Shown: positions 8,087 to 17,782, counted from the stretch's first letter. The stretch: 46,571 nucleotides of DNA from Croceibacterium sp. (GCA_025450635.1 JANWHA010000047.1:1-46571); one strand, 5' to 3'. A program made the numbers and translations. The notes: generated by a model not told the origin, from the letters alone.

Positions 8087-9183
8087 GTCCGCATCCGCCG
8101 CGCGACGTCCTGCCGCAGGTTCTCCCAGAACAGCGGGATGTCGTACACGTGATAATTGTTGCCCGGCAGGACGTAAGGGCCGAGGTCCGGCGGGTTGCCG
8201 ATCAGCAGCAGTCCGCGCGGCCCGCAGCTCGCCGAGACGGCGTCGGGCACCAGCTTGCCGCCTGTCAGATCCGTGTTCGGGACCAGCGTGCCGAGATCGG
8301 CCGAAGCGGGCGCGCTGCCGTCCAGCGTGCCGGTCAGCGGATTGACGCAGAGCAGGCCCTTGTCGCGGCGCGGCGCGCCGTCGAATCCCGCCGAATGCTG
8401 ATAGCGTTCGAGCAGCATGCCCGGGTCGGCCGGCTGGGCGAAGCTGGACCAGGTGACGATGCACCCGGCCTGGTCCGCCCGCGCGCACGCCGGCAGGCCG
8501 AGCGCGGCGAGATCGTGCTGGACCGAGATCGGCCAGCCGATCGGATAGGCCATCGCGATGCGCTTCTGCAGCAGCGTCCCGGCAATCCGCCTGCGCAACA
8601 GCTCGTCGATCAGCAGCGCGCCCTGGCTGTGCCCGGCGAGCACGATCGGCGTGCCCGGCGCGACGTGGGCGAGGAACTCGTCGAATGCCTGGCTGACATC
8701 GCTGTAGGCGAGATCGAGCGCCTTCTCAGCGTCCAGCGAGTTGCTCAGGAAGGCGGCGACGGCGGCCTGGCGGTAGCGTGGAGCCCAGATTTCGCTCGCC
8801 TGGCCGAACGGGCTCGCGAGGCCCTTGACGAACAGCCGGGCCCGGGCGCGCGCGCCGGCATCGTCGAGCGAGGCGTTCCAGCGGTCGCGGCCGAGGTAGC
8901 TCGTCGGGTGGACGAAGAACACGGCGAACTTCGGCACGTCAACCGGCGCCGGCGGCGCGTTGGCGGGCTGCCAGCGAGCCCCGTCGTCGGGCATGCCGGG
9001 CCGCGCCAACCACATCTTCGGATCGGCATAGGCATTGCCGGCCAGCGGTTGCTGGGCGACGAAATGGCCCTTGGGCGTGAACGCCAGCCGCGTGAGAGTA
9101 TCCGGGAATAGCCGCAGCGCCAGCAGCACCGCGAACACCAGGAGTACACCGACGACGATGAAGTAGAGGAACTTGCGCGCCAT
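8065..9183 (-). CDS. DUF3089 alpha/beta-hydrolase, membrane-anchored
   Basis: The 372-residue protein starts with a hydrophobic signal anchor (KFLYFIVVGVLLVFAVLLALRLF, residues 4-26, in part), so most of it should be in the periplasm. The body has FAVFFVHPTSYLGRDRWNA and the nucleophile elbow VLAGHSQGALL with Ser183, matching the DUF3089 lipase/esterase-like family. Late motifs NNYHVYDIPLFW supply a candidate catalytic His. The substrate is unknown. It sits 9 bases downstream of an AI-2E-type permease gene and overlaps ruvX, so it is part of the pyrE-to-ruvX minus-strand run. Confidence 0.88.
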   Translation of the reverse strand: MARKFLYFIVVGVLLVFAVLLALRLFPDTLTRLAFTPKGHFVAQQPLAGNAYADPKMWLARPGMPDDGARWQPANAPPAPVDVPKFAVFFVHPTSYLGRDRWNASLDDAGARARARLFVKGLASPFGQASEIWAPRYRQAAVAAFLSNSLDAEKALDLAYSDVSQAFDEFLAHVAPGTPIVLAGHSQGALLIDELLRRRIAGTLLQKRIAMAYPIGWPISVQHDLAALGLPACARADQAGCIVTWSSFAQPADPGMLLERYQHSAGFDGAPRRDKGLLCVNPLTGTLDGSAPASADLGTLVPNTDLTGGKLVPDAVSASCGPRGLLLIGNPPDLGPYVLPGNNYHVYDIPLFWENLRQDVARRMRTWTAKRF

Positions 9184-9192
9184 CGGCCGTTG

Positions 9193-10260
9193 TCAGCGTT
9201 CACCCTCGGCGATCTCGGCCCGCCGCTGGAGCCAGACCTTGGCCATCGCCAGCAGCGGGTCGGCGAGGAACAGGCCGAGGACGCCGAACAGGATGCCCAT
9301 GATCAGCTGCATCGCCAGCTCCACCGCGGGCGCCAGGTCTACCGTTCGCCGGGCGATCAGCGGCACGACGATATTGCCATCGATGTTCTGCACCACGAAA
9401 TAGACGATGATCGTGTACACGCCCATCTCGGTCCCGCCGGAAAAGCCGACCAGCACCATCAGGATCCCCGAAACGATCGCGCCGATGTTGGGAATGAACG
9501 CGAGCAGGCCGGTGATAATGCCCAGCAGCGCGGCCAGCGGCACTCCGCCGATGGCGAGCGCCAGGAAGATGAATACCCCCTCGAAGGCCATGCCGACCAG
9601 CCGTCCGGCCATCAGCCGTCGCAAAGTGAAGGCCATGCGGTCGGCGGTGAGAAGGAATTCGTCGCGCCTGTCCTGCGGCAGCATCCACGCGATGCCGCGC
9701 TCGTAAAGCCGCGGCTCGAAGGCGATGTACAGGCCGATAGTCAGGATCAGGATGACTGTCGCCACAGCCCCGATGATGCCGCCGATCGCCTTGGTCACCG
9801 TGCCGACGCCGCTCAGCGCGGTGCCGGCGAGGCGGGTAACGTCACCCGCCTCCACCGCGAAGCCTTTCGTCTGCAGCCACGCGATCAGCCGGATCATCTG
9901 GTGATTGAGCAGGCCCGGGAGCTGCGCCGCCTGCACCGAGATCTGCGAGCCGGCAAACCAGCCGAGCCAGACGAAGAAGCCGATCGCCACGACCAGCACG
10001 ATGGCGAGCCGCCAGTTGCGGCCGATCTTGAGCACCCGGCCCAGCAGCCGCGCGCCGCCGTCGAGCAGGGTGGCGAAGACCAGCGCACCGAAGATGACCA
10101 GGAGCGCCTGGCTGACATAGACCGCCAGCACGGCAAGGCCGACGACCGCCACCCACACGGCCGCCCTCGCGGCCTCGCGGCGCAGCTCGGGGCTGGAGAT
10201 TTGCGTCGGGCTGGAACCGATCGGGCGATCGGGGTCCTTGTGCTCGACGGCTTTGCTCAT
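9193..10260 (-). CDS. AI-2E family transporter (permease-like membrane protein)
   Basis: The 355-residue protein is built of about eight hydrophobic segments: two near residues 30-75, a long loop, and a cluster after residue 150, with AFIPNIGAIVSGI and the ending LADPLLAMAKVWLQ typical of the AI-2E/TqsA/PerM family. Members are proposed exporters or permeases of small molecules; some are Na+/H+ antiporters. The true substrate cannot be read from sequence. The start is ATG 10260, which overlaps the lepB stop (ATGA), so it is coupled to signal peptidase I. A second member of the family lies at 35347-36393. Confidence 0.93.
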   Translation of the reverse strand: MSKAVEHKDPDRPIGSSPTQISSPELRREAARAAVWVAVVGLAVLAVYVSQALLVIFGALVFATLLDGGARLLGRVLKIGRNWRLAIVLVVAIGFFVWLGWFAGSQISVQAAQLPGLLNHQMIRLIAWLQTKGFAVEAGDVTRLAGTALSGVGTVTKAIGGIIGAVATVILILTIGLYIAFEPRLYERGIAWMLPQDRRDEFLLTADRMAFTLRRLMAGRLVGMAFEGVFIFLALAIGGVPLAALLGIITGLLAFIPNIGAIVSGILMVLVGFSGGTEMGVYTIIVYFVVQNIDGNIVVPLIARRTVDLAPAVELAMQLIMGILFGVLGLFLADPLLAMAKVWLQRRAEIAEGER

Positions 10261-11204
10261 CTGCCCTTGGCCCTGCCCCTGATTTCGGGGCGCAGGCTGG
10301 TCCAGGCGCGGCCCGGGCGAAAGGCCTTCCACCAGCTCACCGGGTTCCACCAGTGCTCGGAACCGTCGAGCGAGAAGGTGAGAAACTCGGCCCGGCCGCC
10401 GACGTTGGCGAGCGGCACCGGGCCGCCGAGGCCGTTGAAGGAGCCGTCGGGGAAGCGGCTGTCGGCCGAATGGTCGCGGTTGTCGCCCATCAGGAAGACG
10501 TGGCCGGCGGGCACTTTCGTCGGCGGATAATCGTCACCCTCGCTGCGCGGGTTGTCGTCGAGCACCAGATAGCTGGCGCCGTTGGGCAGCGTCTCGCGAT
10601 AGGTCGGCGGCTCGTAGACGACTTTGCCGCTCGGCAGGATGGTGCGGTAGGCATTGAACTCCGACAGGCACAACTGCCCATCCTCGCAGACTTGCGCATC
10701 GGCCGGGATCTGCACCGGCGGCTCGAGCTCCTTGGGCACGGGCTTGCCGTCAAGGATGACCTGGCCATTGACGACCGCGATCGTGTCGCCGGGCAGGCCG
10801 ATCACGCGCTTGATGTAATCCTCGTTCTTGTCCGGCGGAACGGCGATGACGATGTCGCCGTATTCGGGCGTTTTCGGGGCGATGCGCCAGGTGCCGCGCT
10901 TGAGGATGTGCCACGGCAGCGAGACCGAAACCCAGCTCCAGCCGAACGGATACTTGCTCACCACCAGCCGGTCGCCGACCAGCAGGTTCGGCTCCATCGA
11001 GCCCGAGGGGATGTAAAACGGCTTGGCGATGAAAGTGTGGAACGCCAGCACCGCGAGCAGCATGAGCGCCAACCCGCGCAGCTCGTGCCACCAGTTGACC
11101 TTTTCCTTAGCCTTCTCGGTCTTTTCCGCGGGCGTGGCGGCTACCGGCCCGCTCGCCTCGGCCTCGGCTTCGGGGGCCTTGGGGTCGGTGATGTCCTCGT
11201 TCAT
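10257..11204 (-). CDS. lepB: signal peptidase I
   Basis: LepB removes N-terminal signal peptides from exported proteins at the periplasmic face of the inner membrane. The 315-residue protein has an acidic/Ala-rich N-tail, a single membrane helix (ALMLLAVLAFHTFIA, residues 46-60), the catalytic serine box IPSGSMEPNL (Ser69), the general-base box YIKRVIGLPGD (Lys132) and the GHVFLMGDNRDHSADSR box near residue 235. An insert between boxes D and E contains two Cys residues (QVCEDGQLCLSE). The start at ATG 11204 avoids an unrelated upstream extension. It lies 23 bases downstream of acpS. Confidence 0.96.
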   Translation of the reverse strand: MNEDITDPKAPEAEAEASGPVAATPAEKTEKAKEKVNWWHELRGLALMLLAVLAFHTFIAKPFYIPSGSMEPNLLVGDRLVVSKYPFGWSWVSVSLPWHILKRGTWRIAPKTPEYGDIVIAVPPDKNEDYIKRVIGLPGDTIAVVNGQVILDGKPVPKELEPPVQIPADAQVCEDGQLCLSEFNAYRTILPSGKVVYEPPTYRETLPNGASYLVLDDNPRSEGDDYPPTKVPAGHVFLMGDNRDHSADSRFPDGSFNGLGGPVPLANVGGRAEFLTFSLDGSEHWWNPVSWWKAFRPGRAWTSLRPEIRGRAKGR

Positions 11205-11227
11205 GGCGGGATCGGCAGTCCTGGAAT

Positions 11228-11629
11228 TCAAAGCGGGCGGGCCTCGATGACCACGAAGGCCTGGGCCCATGGATGGTCGTCGGTGAGGGTCAGATGAACG
11301 ACGGCCTCATGGCCGTCCGGGACCATTTCCGCAAGCCGCTTGGCCGCGCCGCCGGTCAGCGCCAGCGTCGGCGCGCCGGAGGCGGCATTCACCACGCCGA
11401 TGTCCTTCATGTACACGCCGCGATAGAAGCCGGTGCCGACGGCCTTGGAGAACGCCTCCTTGGCGGCGAAGCGCTTGGCGTAAGTGCCGGCGCGGGTGAA
11501 CGGGCGGCGCGCCGCCTTCGCCCGTTCGATTGCGGTGAAACAGCGCCGCTCGAACCGCTCGCCGTGGCGGGAAAGCGCCGCCGCGATCCGCTCGATGCTG
11601 CAAAGGTCCGAGCCGAGGCCTATGATCAC
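11228..11629 (-). CDS. acpS: holo-[acyl-carrier-protein] synthase
   Basis: AcpS transfers the 4'-phosphopantetheine arm of CoA to apo-ACP. The 133-residue protein starts with GTG ([14 protein letters not shown], with the Mg-binding Asp8) and has [15 protein letters not shown], which carries the second metal ligand Glu and the phosphate-binding region. The C-terminus [18 protein letters not shown] is typical. The GTG overlaps the stop codon of pdxJ (GTGA), so translation is coupled. The pdxJ-acpS-lepB order is a well-known alphaproteobacterial arrangement. Confidence 0.96.
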   Translation of the reverse strand: MIIGLGSDLCSIERIAAALSRHGERFERRCFTAIERAKAARRPFTRAGTYAKRFAAKEAFSKAVGTGFYRGVYMKDIGVVNAASGAPTLALTGGAAKRLAEMVPDGHEAVVHLTLTDDHPWAQAFVVIEARPL

Positions 11630-12354
11630 CGCGCCGCGTCCATCAAATCCCGCATTCGACGCACGGCAGCCTCCAGCCCGACGAAGACCGCCTCGCCGAT
11701 CAGGAAGTGGCCGATGTTGAGCTCGGCCAGTTGCGGAATCGCGGCGATCGGCTGGACGTTGGCGTAAGTCAGGCCATGCCCGGCGTGCGGCTCGATGCCG
11801 TTCTTGGCGGCCAGCGCGGCCATGTCGGCGATGCGCTTCAGTTCGGCCGCGACCTGCTCGCCCTCGGCATGGGCGTATTCGCCGGTGTGGAACTCGACCA
11901 CCGGCACGCCGAGGCGCAGGGCCGCGTCTACCTGGCGTTCCTCGGGACCGATGAACAGGCTCACGCGAATGCCGGCATCCTCCAGCTTCCGGACGATCGG
12001 GTGGAGGTGGTTGTGCTGCCCCGCGGCATCCAGCCCGCCTTCGGTCGTGCGCTCCTCGCGCCTCTCGGGCACGATGCACACCGCGTGCGGCCCGTGGGCG
12101 AGGGCGATCTCGAGCATCTCGTCGGTCGCCGCCATCTCCAGGTTGAGCGGCAGGCCGGTCGCCGCCTGGATGCGCCTTACGTCATCATCGCGGATATGCC
12201 GCCGGTCCTCGCGCAAATGGGCGGTGACGCCGTCGCCGCCGGCTCGGGCGATGATCTCCGCGGCGCGGACCGGATCGGGATGATCGCCGCCGCGCGCGTT
12301 CCTGATCGTCGCGACGTGGTCAATGTTGACCCCGAGGCGGAGGGGAAAGGTCAA
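11626..12354 (-). CDS. pdxJ: pyridoxine 5'-phosphate synthase
   Basis: PdxJ condenses 3-amino-2-oxopropyl phosphate with deoxyxylulose 5-phosphate to give pyridoxine phosphate, the ring-closing step of vitamin B6 synthesis. The 242-residue TIM-barrel protein has [19 protein letters not shown] at the N-terminus, [38 protein letters not shown] and [11 protein letters not shown], then [16 protein letters not shown]. The start is TTG 12354, overlapping the TGA of pyrE; no ATG or GTG lies at the expected position, so the TTG start is well supported by the conserved N-terminus. Confidence 0.95.
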   Translation of the reverse strand: MTFPLRLGVNIDHVATIRNARGGDHPDPVRAAEIIARAGGDGVTAHLREDRRHIRDDDVRRIQAATGLPLNLEMAATDEMLEIALAHGPHAVCIVPERREERTTEGGLDAAGQHNHLHPIVRKLEDAGIRVSLFIGPEERQVDAALRLGVPVVEFHTGEYAHAEGEQVAAELKRIADMAALAAKNGIEPHAGHGLTYANVQPIAAIPQLAELNIGHFLIGEAVFVGLEAAVRRMRDLMDAAR

Positions 12355-12932
12355 GCCTTGCGGCTCCCCGGCTTCTCCAGCGGGATGGCCGCCAGGTCCG
12401 CTGGCAGCTCGTCGGCGGCATAGGTCGGGAAGTTGATCTCGACCAGCGGGAAGAACGGCACGCCCAGGTCGACCTCGCCCGCCGTGCGATCGACCAGCGC
12501 CGCGGCGGCGAGCACCTCGCCGCCCGCTCCTTCGATCGCCTTGATCGCCTCGCGGCTGGACAGTCCGGTGGTGACCACGTCCTCGACGAGCAGGACCTTT
12601 TCGCCCGCTTTCACCTCGAAGCCGCGGCGCAATTCGAAAGTGCCAGTCGGGCGCTCGAGGAAAACCGCGTCGACGTCGAGCGCGCGCCCCAGCTCGTGGC
12701 CGATGATCACGCCGCCCATCGCCGGCGAGACGACCTTCTCGATCTGAGCGCGGATCTCGCGCGGCAGCTTGTGGCACAGCGCGCGGGCGAGCCTGCCGGC
12801 GCGCTCGGGGTTCATCAGAACGCGTGCGCACTGCAGGTAATGCGCGCTGTGGCGGCCGGAAGAGAGCTGGAAATGCCCTTCGAGCAGGGCATGGCTGGCG
12901 CGGAACTCTGCGAGGACCTCGTCGTCGGTCAT
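12351..12932 (-). CDS. pyrE: orotate phosphoribosyltransferase
   Basis: PyrE joins orotate to PRPP to form orotidine monophosphate in pyrimidine synthesis. The 193-residue protein has the PRPP-binding loop [15 protein letters not shown], the region [17 protein letters not shown], and [13 protein letters not shown] near the N-terminus for orotate contact. The start at ATG 12932 ([10 protein letters not shown]) matches family length; the frame continues upstream without similarity. It is the first gene of a minus-strand run and is divergent from ctaC, with 180 bases between the two starts. Confidence 0.95.
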   Translation of the reverse strand: MTDDEVLAEFRASHALLEGHFQLSSGRHSAHYLQCARVLMNPERAGRLARALCHKLPREIRAQIEKVVSPAMGGVIIGHELGRALDVDAVFLERPTGTFELRRGFEVKAGEKVLLVEDVVTTGLSSREAIKAIEGAGGEVLAAAALVDRTAGEVDLGVPFFPLVEINFPTYAADELPADLAAIPLEKPGSRKA

Positions 12933-13009
12933 GGCGGTACGGCAATTCCCTTGATTCAATGCCCCGGACAAAGCCTTGCAGGCCTGTCGAAAAATCTCCC
13001 TAGAAGCGC

Positions 13010-13038
13010 TTGAGGCATGGGGCAAGCGGGCGTATAGG
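13010..13038 (+). promoter_or_regulatory. sigma70-type promoter for the ctaC gene
   Basis: TTGAGG (13010-13015) and TATAGG (13033-13038) are separated by exactly 17 bases, close to the housekeeping consensus. Transcription would begin near 13045, leaving a leader of about 68 bases before ctaC. It lies in the divergent gap between pyrE and ctaC. Confidence 0.55.
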
Positions 13039-13112
13039 CCCGGCGAAACCTGCCCACTCGGGCCCGTTCGCGCATTCGCGCAGCAAGCTGACGGAATGGA
13101 ACTGTGCACCAG

Positions 13113-14243
13113 ATGAAGTTCGGCGACATCGCCCGCAAACGGTTGAGTTTTCTTCTAATTCTCCTTGCAGCCCTGGCCATTTTCGCAGCCCCGCAAGGGG
13201 CTGTGGCGCAGGCGGCGCCGGCAGCCGGCGCGCAGTCCGCCAACGTCGCCAGCGCGACCGCGCCGACGCCGCAGGCGGCGCAGCCTGCGGTCACCAACGC
13301 GGCCCCCGCCGCCACCTCCTACCAGCGCCTCGGCAAGGAATGGATCAAGGGCGTGCCGACTCCCGGCGCGATCGACTTCCAGAAACAGTATTCGCCGACG
13401 GGCCACTATGCCTACAAGATGAACACCTATGTGCTGACGCCGATCGTTATCGGCATCACCGCGCTGGTGCTGGTCCTGCTGCTGTGGGTGATGGTGCGCT
13501 ACAACCGGCGCGTCCACCCGGTGCCGTCGAAGACCACCCATAACACCGCCATCGAGGTCATCTGGACAGTGGTCCCCGTGCTTATCCTGGTGGCGATCGC
13601 GATCCCCTCGATGACCCTGCTGGCGCGGCAGTACAAGAGCCCACCCAAGGACGCGCTGACGGTCAAGGTCACCGGGTATCAGTGGTACTGGGGCTACAGC
13701 TATCCGGACAACGGCGGTTTCGAGGTCATCTCGCATATGTTGAACATCCCGGGTGAACCGGTAATCAACAGCGGCGTGCGGCAAGACGGATCGGATCCTA
13801 GCGACGGCCCGCCGCATCTCGAGGTCGACAACCGGATGGTGGTGCCTGTCGGCGTGCCGATCCGGCTGCAGACCACCGGCGCCGACGTGATCCACTCGTT
13901 CGCGGTGCCGAGCCTGTGGTTCAAGCTCGACGCGGTGCCCGGGCGCATCAACGAGAAGGAGCTCTTCGTCGAGCAGCCCGGCGTCTACTACGGGCAGTGC
14001 TCCGAGCTGTGCGGGGCCCGCCACGGCTATATGCCGATCGCCGTCGAAGCGGTGCCGATGGACGTGTTCAAGGCCTGGGTCCGCTCGCAGGGCGGCACGG
14101 TCAAGGGCGAGGGGCCGGCGCGGCCGGCCGCGCTCCCGCCGCTGCAGCAGCCCAAGATCGGCCCCGGCGCCCCCGCTCCCGCGAGCGCGGCGCCGGGAGC
14201 GACTGCGCCCCAAGCCCCGGCCGCCGGCGCCACTTCCGCCTGA
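13113..14243 (+). CDS. ctaC: cytochrome c oxidase subunit II
   Basis: Subunit II receives electrons from cytochrome c at its CuA centre and passes them to subunit I. The 376-residue protein begins with a signal peptide (RLSFLLILLAALAIFAAPQGAVAQA) and an Ala/Gln-rich low-complexity segment. Two membrane helices follow (near residues 108-130 and 148-170). The periplasmic domain contains GYQWYWGYSYPD and the CuA site CSELCGARHGYM, with Cys296, Cys300, His304 and Met307. The C-terminal 45 residues are a Pro/Ala tail. Start choice: ATG 13113 is preferred, but GTG 13104, three codons upstream, is possible. It lies 36 bases before ctaD and is probably transcribed with it. Confidence 0.96.
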   Translation: MKFGDIARKRLSFLLILLAALAIFAAPQGAVAQAAPAAGAQSANVASATAPTPQAAQPAVTNAAPAATSYQRLGKEWIKGVPTPGAIDFQKQYSPTGHYAYKMNTYVLTPIVIGITALVLVLLLWVMVRYNRRVHPVPSKTTHNTAIEVIWTVVPVLILVAIAIPSMTLLARQYKSPPKDALTVKVTGYQWYWGYSYPDNGGFEVISHMLNIPGEPVINSGVRQDGSDPSDGPPHLEVDNRMVVPVGVPIRLQTTGADVIHSFAVPSLWFKLDAVPGRINEKELFVEQPGVYYGQCSELCGARHGYMPIAVEAVPMDVFKAWVRSQGGTVKGEGPARPAALPPLQQPKIGPGAPAPASAAPGATAPQAPAAGATSA

Positions 14244-14279
14244 GCGGCCACACGAGACACGAGTAAGGTTAGTAAAGCT

Positions 14280-16001
14280 ATGGCCACCACCGCCGACACC
14301 TTCCAGGCTCACCACGAAGAGCATCATCACGACGCCGCGCACATGCCTGGCTTCTTCGCCCGCTGGTTCATGTCGACGAACCACAAGGACATCGGCACGC
14401 TCTACCTGATCTTCTCGATCTTTGCCGGAGTCGTCGGCGGCGCCCTTTCCGGGCTGATGCGGTGGGAACTGGCCGAGCCGGGCATTCAGATCCTGGGGCA
14501 AATTTCGCTCTGGCTCAACGGCAACATGGATATGGACCAGGCGCTCCACACCTGGAACGTGCTGATCACCGCGCATGGCCTGGTGATGGTGTTCTTCGTC
14601 ATCATGCCGGCGACCATGGGCGGCTTCGGCAACTGGTTCGTGCCGCTGATGATCGGCGCGCCGGACATGGCGTTCCCGCGGATGAACAACGTCGCCTTCT
14701 GGCTGACCGTGACCGGGTTCTGCTCGCTGATGGCGTCGATCTTCGTGCCCGGAGGCACCGCCCACGGGGCCGGAACGGGGTGGACGCTCTACGCTCCCCT
14801 CTCGACCAGCGGCTCACCGGGGCCGTCGGTCGATTTCGTGATCTTCGCGCTGCACATGGCCGGCGCGGGGTCGATCATGAGCTCGATCAATTTCATCACC
14901 ACCATCTTCAACATGCGCGCGCCGGGCATGACGCTGCACAAGATGCCGCTGTTCGTGTGGTCGGTGCTCGTCACCGCCTTCCTGCTCGTGTTGGCGATGC
15001 CCGTGCTGGCGGCGGCGATCACCATGCTCCTGACCGACCGCAACTTCGGCACGACCTTCTTCGACGCCTCGGGCGGCGGCGACCCGGTGCTGTACCAGCA
15101 CCTGTTCTGGTTCTTCGGGCATCCGGAAGTGTACATCATGATCATCCCGGGCTTCGGCATGATCAGCCAGGTGGTGGCCACGTTCAGCAAGAAGCCGATC
15201 TTCGGCTATCTCGGCATGGCCTACGCCATGGTCGCCATCGGCGTGGTCGGCTTCATCGTGTGGGCGCACCACATGTACACCACCGGCATGTCGGTGAACA
15301 CGAAGATGTACTTCACCGCGGCGACGATGGTCATCGCGGTGCCGACCGGCATCAAGATCTTCAGCTGGATCGCGACGATGTGGGGCGGCAGCCTGGAGTT
15401 CAAGAGCCCGCTGGTGTGGGCGCTCGGCTTCATCTTCCTGTTCACCATCGGCGGCGTCACCGGCGTGGTGCTGGCCAACGGCGGCATCGATGATAACCTG
15501 CAGGATACCTACTTCGTCGTCGCGCACTTCCACTACGTGCTGTCGCTCGGCGCGGTGTTCTCGCTGTTCGCCGGGTTCTATTACTGGTTCCCGAAGATGA
15601 GCGGGAAGCTGCACAGCGAGTTCCTCGCGCACGCGCACTTCTGGCTGTTCTTCATCGGCGCGAACCTGATCTTCTTCCCGCAGCACTTCCTGGGCGCGAA
15701 CGGCATGCCGCGCCGTTACCCCGATTATGCTCCGGCGTTCGCTTACTGGAACCACATCTCGTCGGTCTGGGGCTTCCCGTTCATCATCGCCGGGATGATC
15801 GTGTTCTTCGTCAACATGATCTACGCCTTCGGGTTCGGCCGGAAGGCGCCGGCGAATTACTGGGGCGCGGGGGCCACGACCCTCGAGTGGACGCTGTCGA
15901 GCCCGCCGCCGTTCCACCAGTTCGAGACGCTGCCGGTGATCGAGGAACACCACACCCACCACGACGTGGTCGGCGACGCTTCGACGGCGAGCGGGCATTG
16001 A
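14280..16001 (+). CDS. ctaD: cytochrome c oxidase subunit I (aa3-type)
   Basis: Subunit I carries haem a and the haem a3-CuB site where oxygen is reduced and protons pumped. The 573-residue, twelve-helix protein shows the haem a ligand His99 in ITAHGLVM, the CuB motif HPEVY (His281, and Tyr285 that cross-links), the His330-His331 pair in WAHHMY, and AHFHYV (His416 and His418, ligands of the a3 and a haems). The N-terminus is His/Glu-rich (HHEEHHHD), a possible metal-binding tail typical of this group. The order ctaC-ctaD then ctaB is as expected, except that a minus-strand gene separates ctaD from ctaB. Confidence 0.98.
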   Translation: MATTADTFQAHHEEHHHDAAHMPGFFARWFMSTNHKDIGTLYLIFSIFAGVVGGALSGLMRWELAEPGIQILGQISLWLNGNMDMDQALHTWNVLITAHGLVMVFFVIMPATMGGFGNWFVPLMIGAPDMAFPRMNNVAFWLTVTGFCSLMASIFVPGGTAHGAGTGWTLYAPLSTSGSPGPSVDFVIFALHMAGAGSIMSSINFITTIFNMRAPGMTLHKMPLFVWSVLVTAFLLVLAMPVLAAAITMLLTDRNFGTTFFDASGGGDPVLYQHLFWFFGHPEVYIMIIPGFGMISQVVATFSKKPIFGYLGMAYAMVAIGVVGFIVWAHHMYTTGMSVNTKMYFTAATMVIAVPTGIKIFSWIATMWGGSLEFKSPLVWALGFIFLFTIGGVTGVVLANGGIDDNLQDTYFVVAHFHYVLSLGAVFSLFAGFYYWFPKMSGKLHSEFLAHAHFWLFFIGANLIFFPQHFLGANGMPRRYPDYAPAFAYWNHISSVWGFPFIIAGMIVFFVNMIYAFGFGRKAPANYWGAGATTLEWTLSSPPPFHQFETLPVIEEHHTHHDVVGDASTASGH

Positions 16002-16009
16002 TGGCCGGG

Positions 16010-16027
16010 CCTGCCTTCAAAGGCAGG
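16010..16027. terminator. small hairpin between convergent ctaD and the thioredoxin-like gene
   Basis: CCTGCCTT and AAGGCAGG form an 8-bp perfect stem around a 2-base centre, with one further wobble pair outside. No T-run follows on either strand, so termination efficiency is doubtful. It lies 9 bases after the ctaD stop, in the convergent gap. Confidence 0.4.
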
Positions 16028-16054
16028 TCCAGCGTCCCTTGAAGCGAGATCGCT

Positions 16055-16582
16055 CTAGCTGACCCAGCGCGCCAGCCAGTCGGCCAACGACTGGGGCGTC
16101 ATGTTTCGCGCATCGGCGAGCGCGGTAACGTGCCCGCGGTTGACCAGCTTTCCGGTGCGCGGATTGACGACCAGGACGGCCGGTACACCCTCTAGCTTGC
16201 CGAATACGCCGAAGCGCCGGGAGACGTGCAGGTTCTTGTTGAACCGCCCCACGTCGACGAGGACGATCTCGTAATGCGCGGACAGCCACGACCGAAGCGG
16301 CTGCGTCCCCATGGTCCCCGCGAGCACGCGACAATCAAGGCACCAGTTCCCGCCCAGGTCGATCAGCACTAGCCTGCCGTCCTTCCGGGCTTTCGCCATC
16401 GCGCCGGCGACGGCCCGGTCGGCATTCGCGCCCTCGTCGTAGGGGAGCGGCAGAGGTTGCTGAAGCTGCTTGAAGCTCTCGATCGGCATTCGCGGACCGG
16501 GCGCTGCGGCGCCGGCCGTCAGGGCAACGGTCATGGCCAGCAGCCCGGCCAGAGCGATGCGTCGCATCGATGTTTTCTCCAT
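16055..16582 (-). CDS. exported thioredoxin-fold protein
   Basis: The 175-residue product has a signal peptide (MRRIALAGLLAMTVALTAGAAA within the first 27 residues) and a thioredoxin-like domain with active site GNWCLDC (Cys81 and Cys84) preceded by RLVLIDLGG, and a cis-Pro region EGVPAVLVVNP. It is therefore probably a periplasmic disulfide oxidoreductase. It lies antisense within the cytochrome oxidase cluster, between ctaD and ctaB. A role in reducing oxidase copper-site cysteines is possible given that location, but no direct evidence exists. ATG 16582 was chosen; ATG 16567, five codons in, has a good GGAG and would begin the signal peptide exactly. Confidence 0.87.
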   Translation of the reverse strand: MEKTSMRRIALAGLLAMTVALTAGAAAPGPRMPIESFKQLQQPLPLPYDEGANADRAVAGAMAKARKDGRLVLIDLGGNWCLDCRVLAGTMGTQPLRSWLSAHYEIVLVDVGRFNKNLHVSRRFGVFGKLEGVPAVLVVNPRTGKLVNRGHVTALADARNMTPQSLADWLARWVS

Positions 16583-16736
16583 GAAGTTCCGACGATTGCG
16601 TGCGAAGTAGCATCGGCGCCTGGATTGCGACAGCGAGATCGGACCCTGCGCCGGCAAATTTTACCCTGGCGGCGGAGTCGCGCCCGGGCCGCCTTCTTTC
16701 CCTTCCGTCAAAGCAGGACTATAGGCCCGCCGACTC

Positions 16737-17654
16737 ATGGAATCCGTCCAGACCCTTTCGTCGCCTTCGGAATGGCGCGACTACTATGCTTTGACGAAGC
16801 CGCGGGTGATGAGCCTGGTGGTGTTCACCGGCCTGTGCGGCCTGCTCGCCGCGCCGGGGCACATCAATCCGGTGCTCGGTTTCACCGCGGTGCTGTGCAT
16901 CGCGCTCGGCGCGGGCGGGGCGGGGGCGCTCAACCAGTGGTGGGAAGCCGATCTCGACGCGCGCATGAAGCGCACCGCCAAGCGGCCGCTGCCGCTCGGC
17001 CGCATGCCGCGCGCCAATGCGCGAGATTTCGGCGTGGCGTTGTCCGTCGCCTCGGTGCTGATCATGGACGTGGCGGTAAACACGATTTCGGCCGTGATCC
17101 TGGCGATCTCGATTCTCTATTACGCGATCGTCTACACGATCTGGCTCAAGCCGCGCACGCCGCAGAACATCGTCATCGGCGGCGGCGCAGGCGCGTTCCC
17201 GCCGCTGATCGGCTGGATCGCGGTGACCGGGCACATCACGTGGATGCCCGTGCTGCTGTTCGCCATCATCTTCATGTGGACCCCGCCGCATTTCTGGGCG
17301 CTCGCGCTGTTCGTGCAGAGCGACTACGCCAAGGCGGGGGTGCCGATGATGCCGGTGGTCAAAGGCCAGGCGGTGACCCGGCGGCAGATCCTCGCTTACG
17401 CCGTGGTGCTGTTCCTCGTGAGCTTGGCGCCGTGGTGGGCCGGTGGGACCGGCGCGATCTACGGCATCGCCGCGCTGGTCCTGTCGGGCTTGTTCGTGGC
17501 GCTGTGCCTGCCCGTCGCCGTGCGCCGGGCGGGCGAGGGCGACCGGATGAAGCCCGAAAAGCGCCTGTTCGGCTATTCGGTGCTTTACCTGTTCGCGCTG
17601 TTCACCGCGCTGGTGGCCGACCGGCTGATCCTCGGCCCGGGACTGGTTGCATGA
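16737..17654 (+). CDS. ctaB: protoheme IX farnesyltransferase (haem O synthase)
   Basis: CtaB attaches a farnesyl group to protohaem to make haem O, the precursor of haem A of the oxidase. The 305-residue integral membrane protein of the UbiA family has the first Asp-rich prenyl-diphosphate motif within [21 protein letters not shown] (cited in part; residues 66-86), and the loop near [21 protein letters not shown] second conserved stretch is [12 protein letters not shown]. The gene begins only about 12 bases after a TATAGG motif (16720-16725), which would give an almost leaderless transcript if used. Its stop overlaps the next small gene. Confidence 0.97.
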   Translation: MESVQTLSSPSEWRDYYALTKPRVMSLVVFTGLCGLLAAPGHINPVLGFTAVLCIALGAGGAGALNQWWEADLDARMKRTAKRPLPLGRMPRANARDFGVALSVASVLIMDVAVNTISAVILAISILYYAIVYTIWLKPRTPQNIVIGGGAGAFPPLIGWIAVTGHITWMPVLLFAIIFMWTPPHFWALALFVQSDYAKAGVPMMPVVKGQAVTRRQILAYAVVLFLVSLAPWWAGGTGAIYGIAALVLSGLFVALCLPVAVRRAGEGDRMKPEKRLFGYSVLYLFALFTALVADRLILGPGLVA

Positions 17655-17779
17655 CGCCCGAGGAGATGGAGGCGCTGAAGCGCGCGCGCCGCGGCCGCAA
17701 CGTCGCGCTCGGGCTGCTTCTATTGGGGCTCATCGTGCTGTTCTACGCGATTACCATCGTCAAGTTCGGACACCACTGA
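17651..17779 (+). CDS. small single-helix membrane protein of the oxidase cluster (CoxF-like)
   Basis: The 42-residue product has a charged N-terminus ([17 protein letters not shown]) and one hydrophobic helix ([20 protein letters not shown]). It overlaps the end of ctaB by 4 bases (ATGA) and ends 3 bases before ctaG. Short proteins of this kind occupy the same place in many alphaproteobacterial oxidase operons and are thought to help assembly. Its tight coupling on both sides supports it as a real gene. The CoxF label rests on size and position. Confidence 0.85.
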   Translation: MTPEEMEALKRARRGRNVALGLLLLGLIVLFYAITIVKFGHH

Positions 17780-17782
17780 ACG

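Noticed and set aside
9190-10530. 446-codon plus-strand frame opposite the AI-2E-type permease
   Set aside because: The minus-strand gene has clear membrane helices and family motifs; the plus frame is Gln/Asp/Arg-rich noise.
13155-14765. 536-codon minus-strand frame opposite ctaC and ctaD
   Set aside because: It is antisense to well-conserved oxidase subunits and has the His/Arg/Asp-rich composition of a shadow frame.
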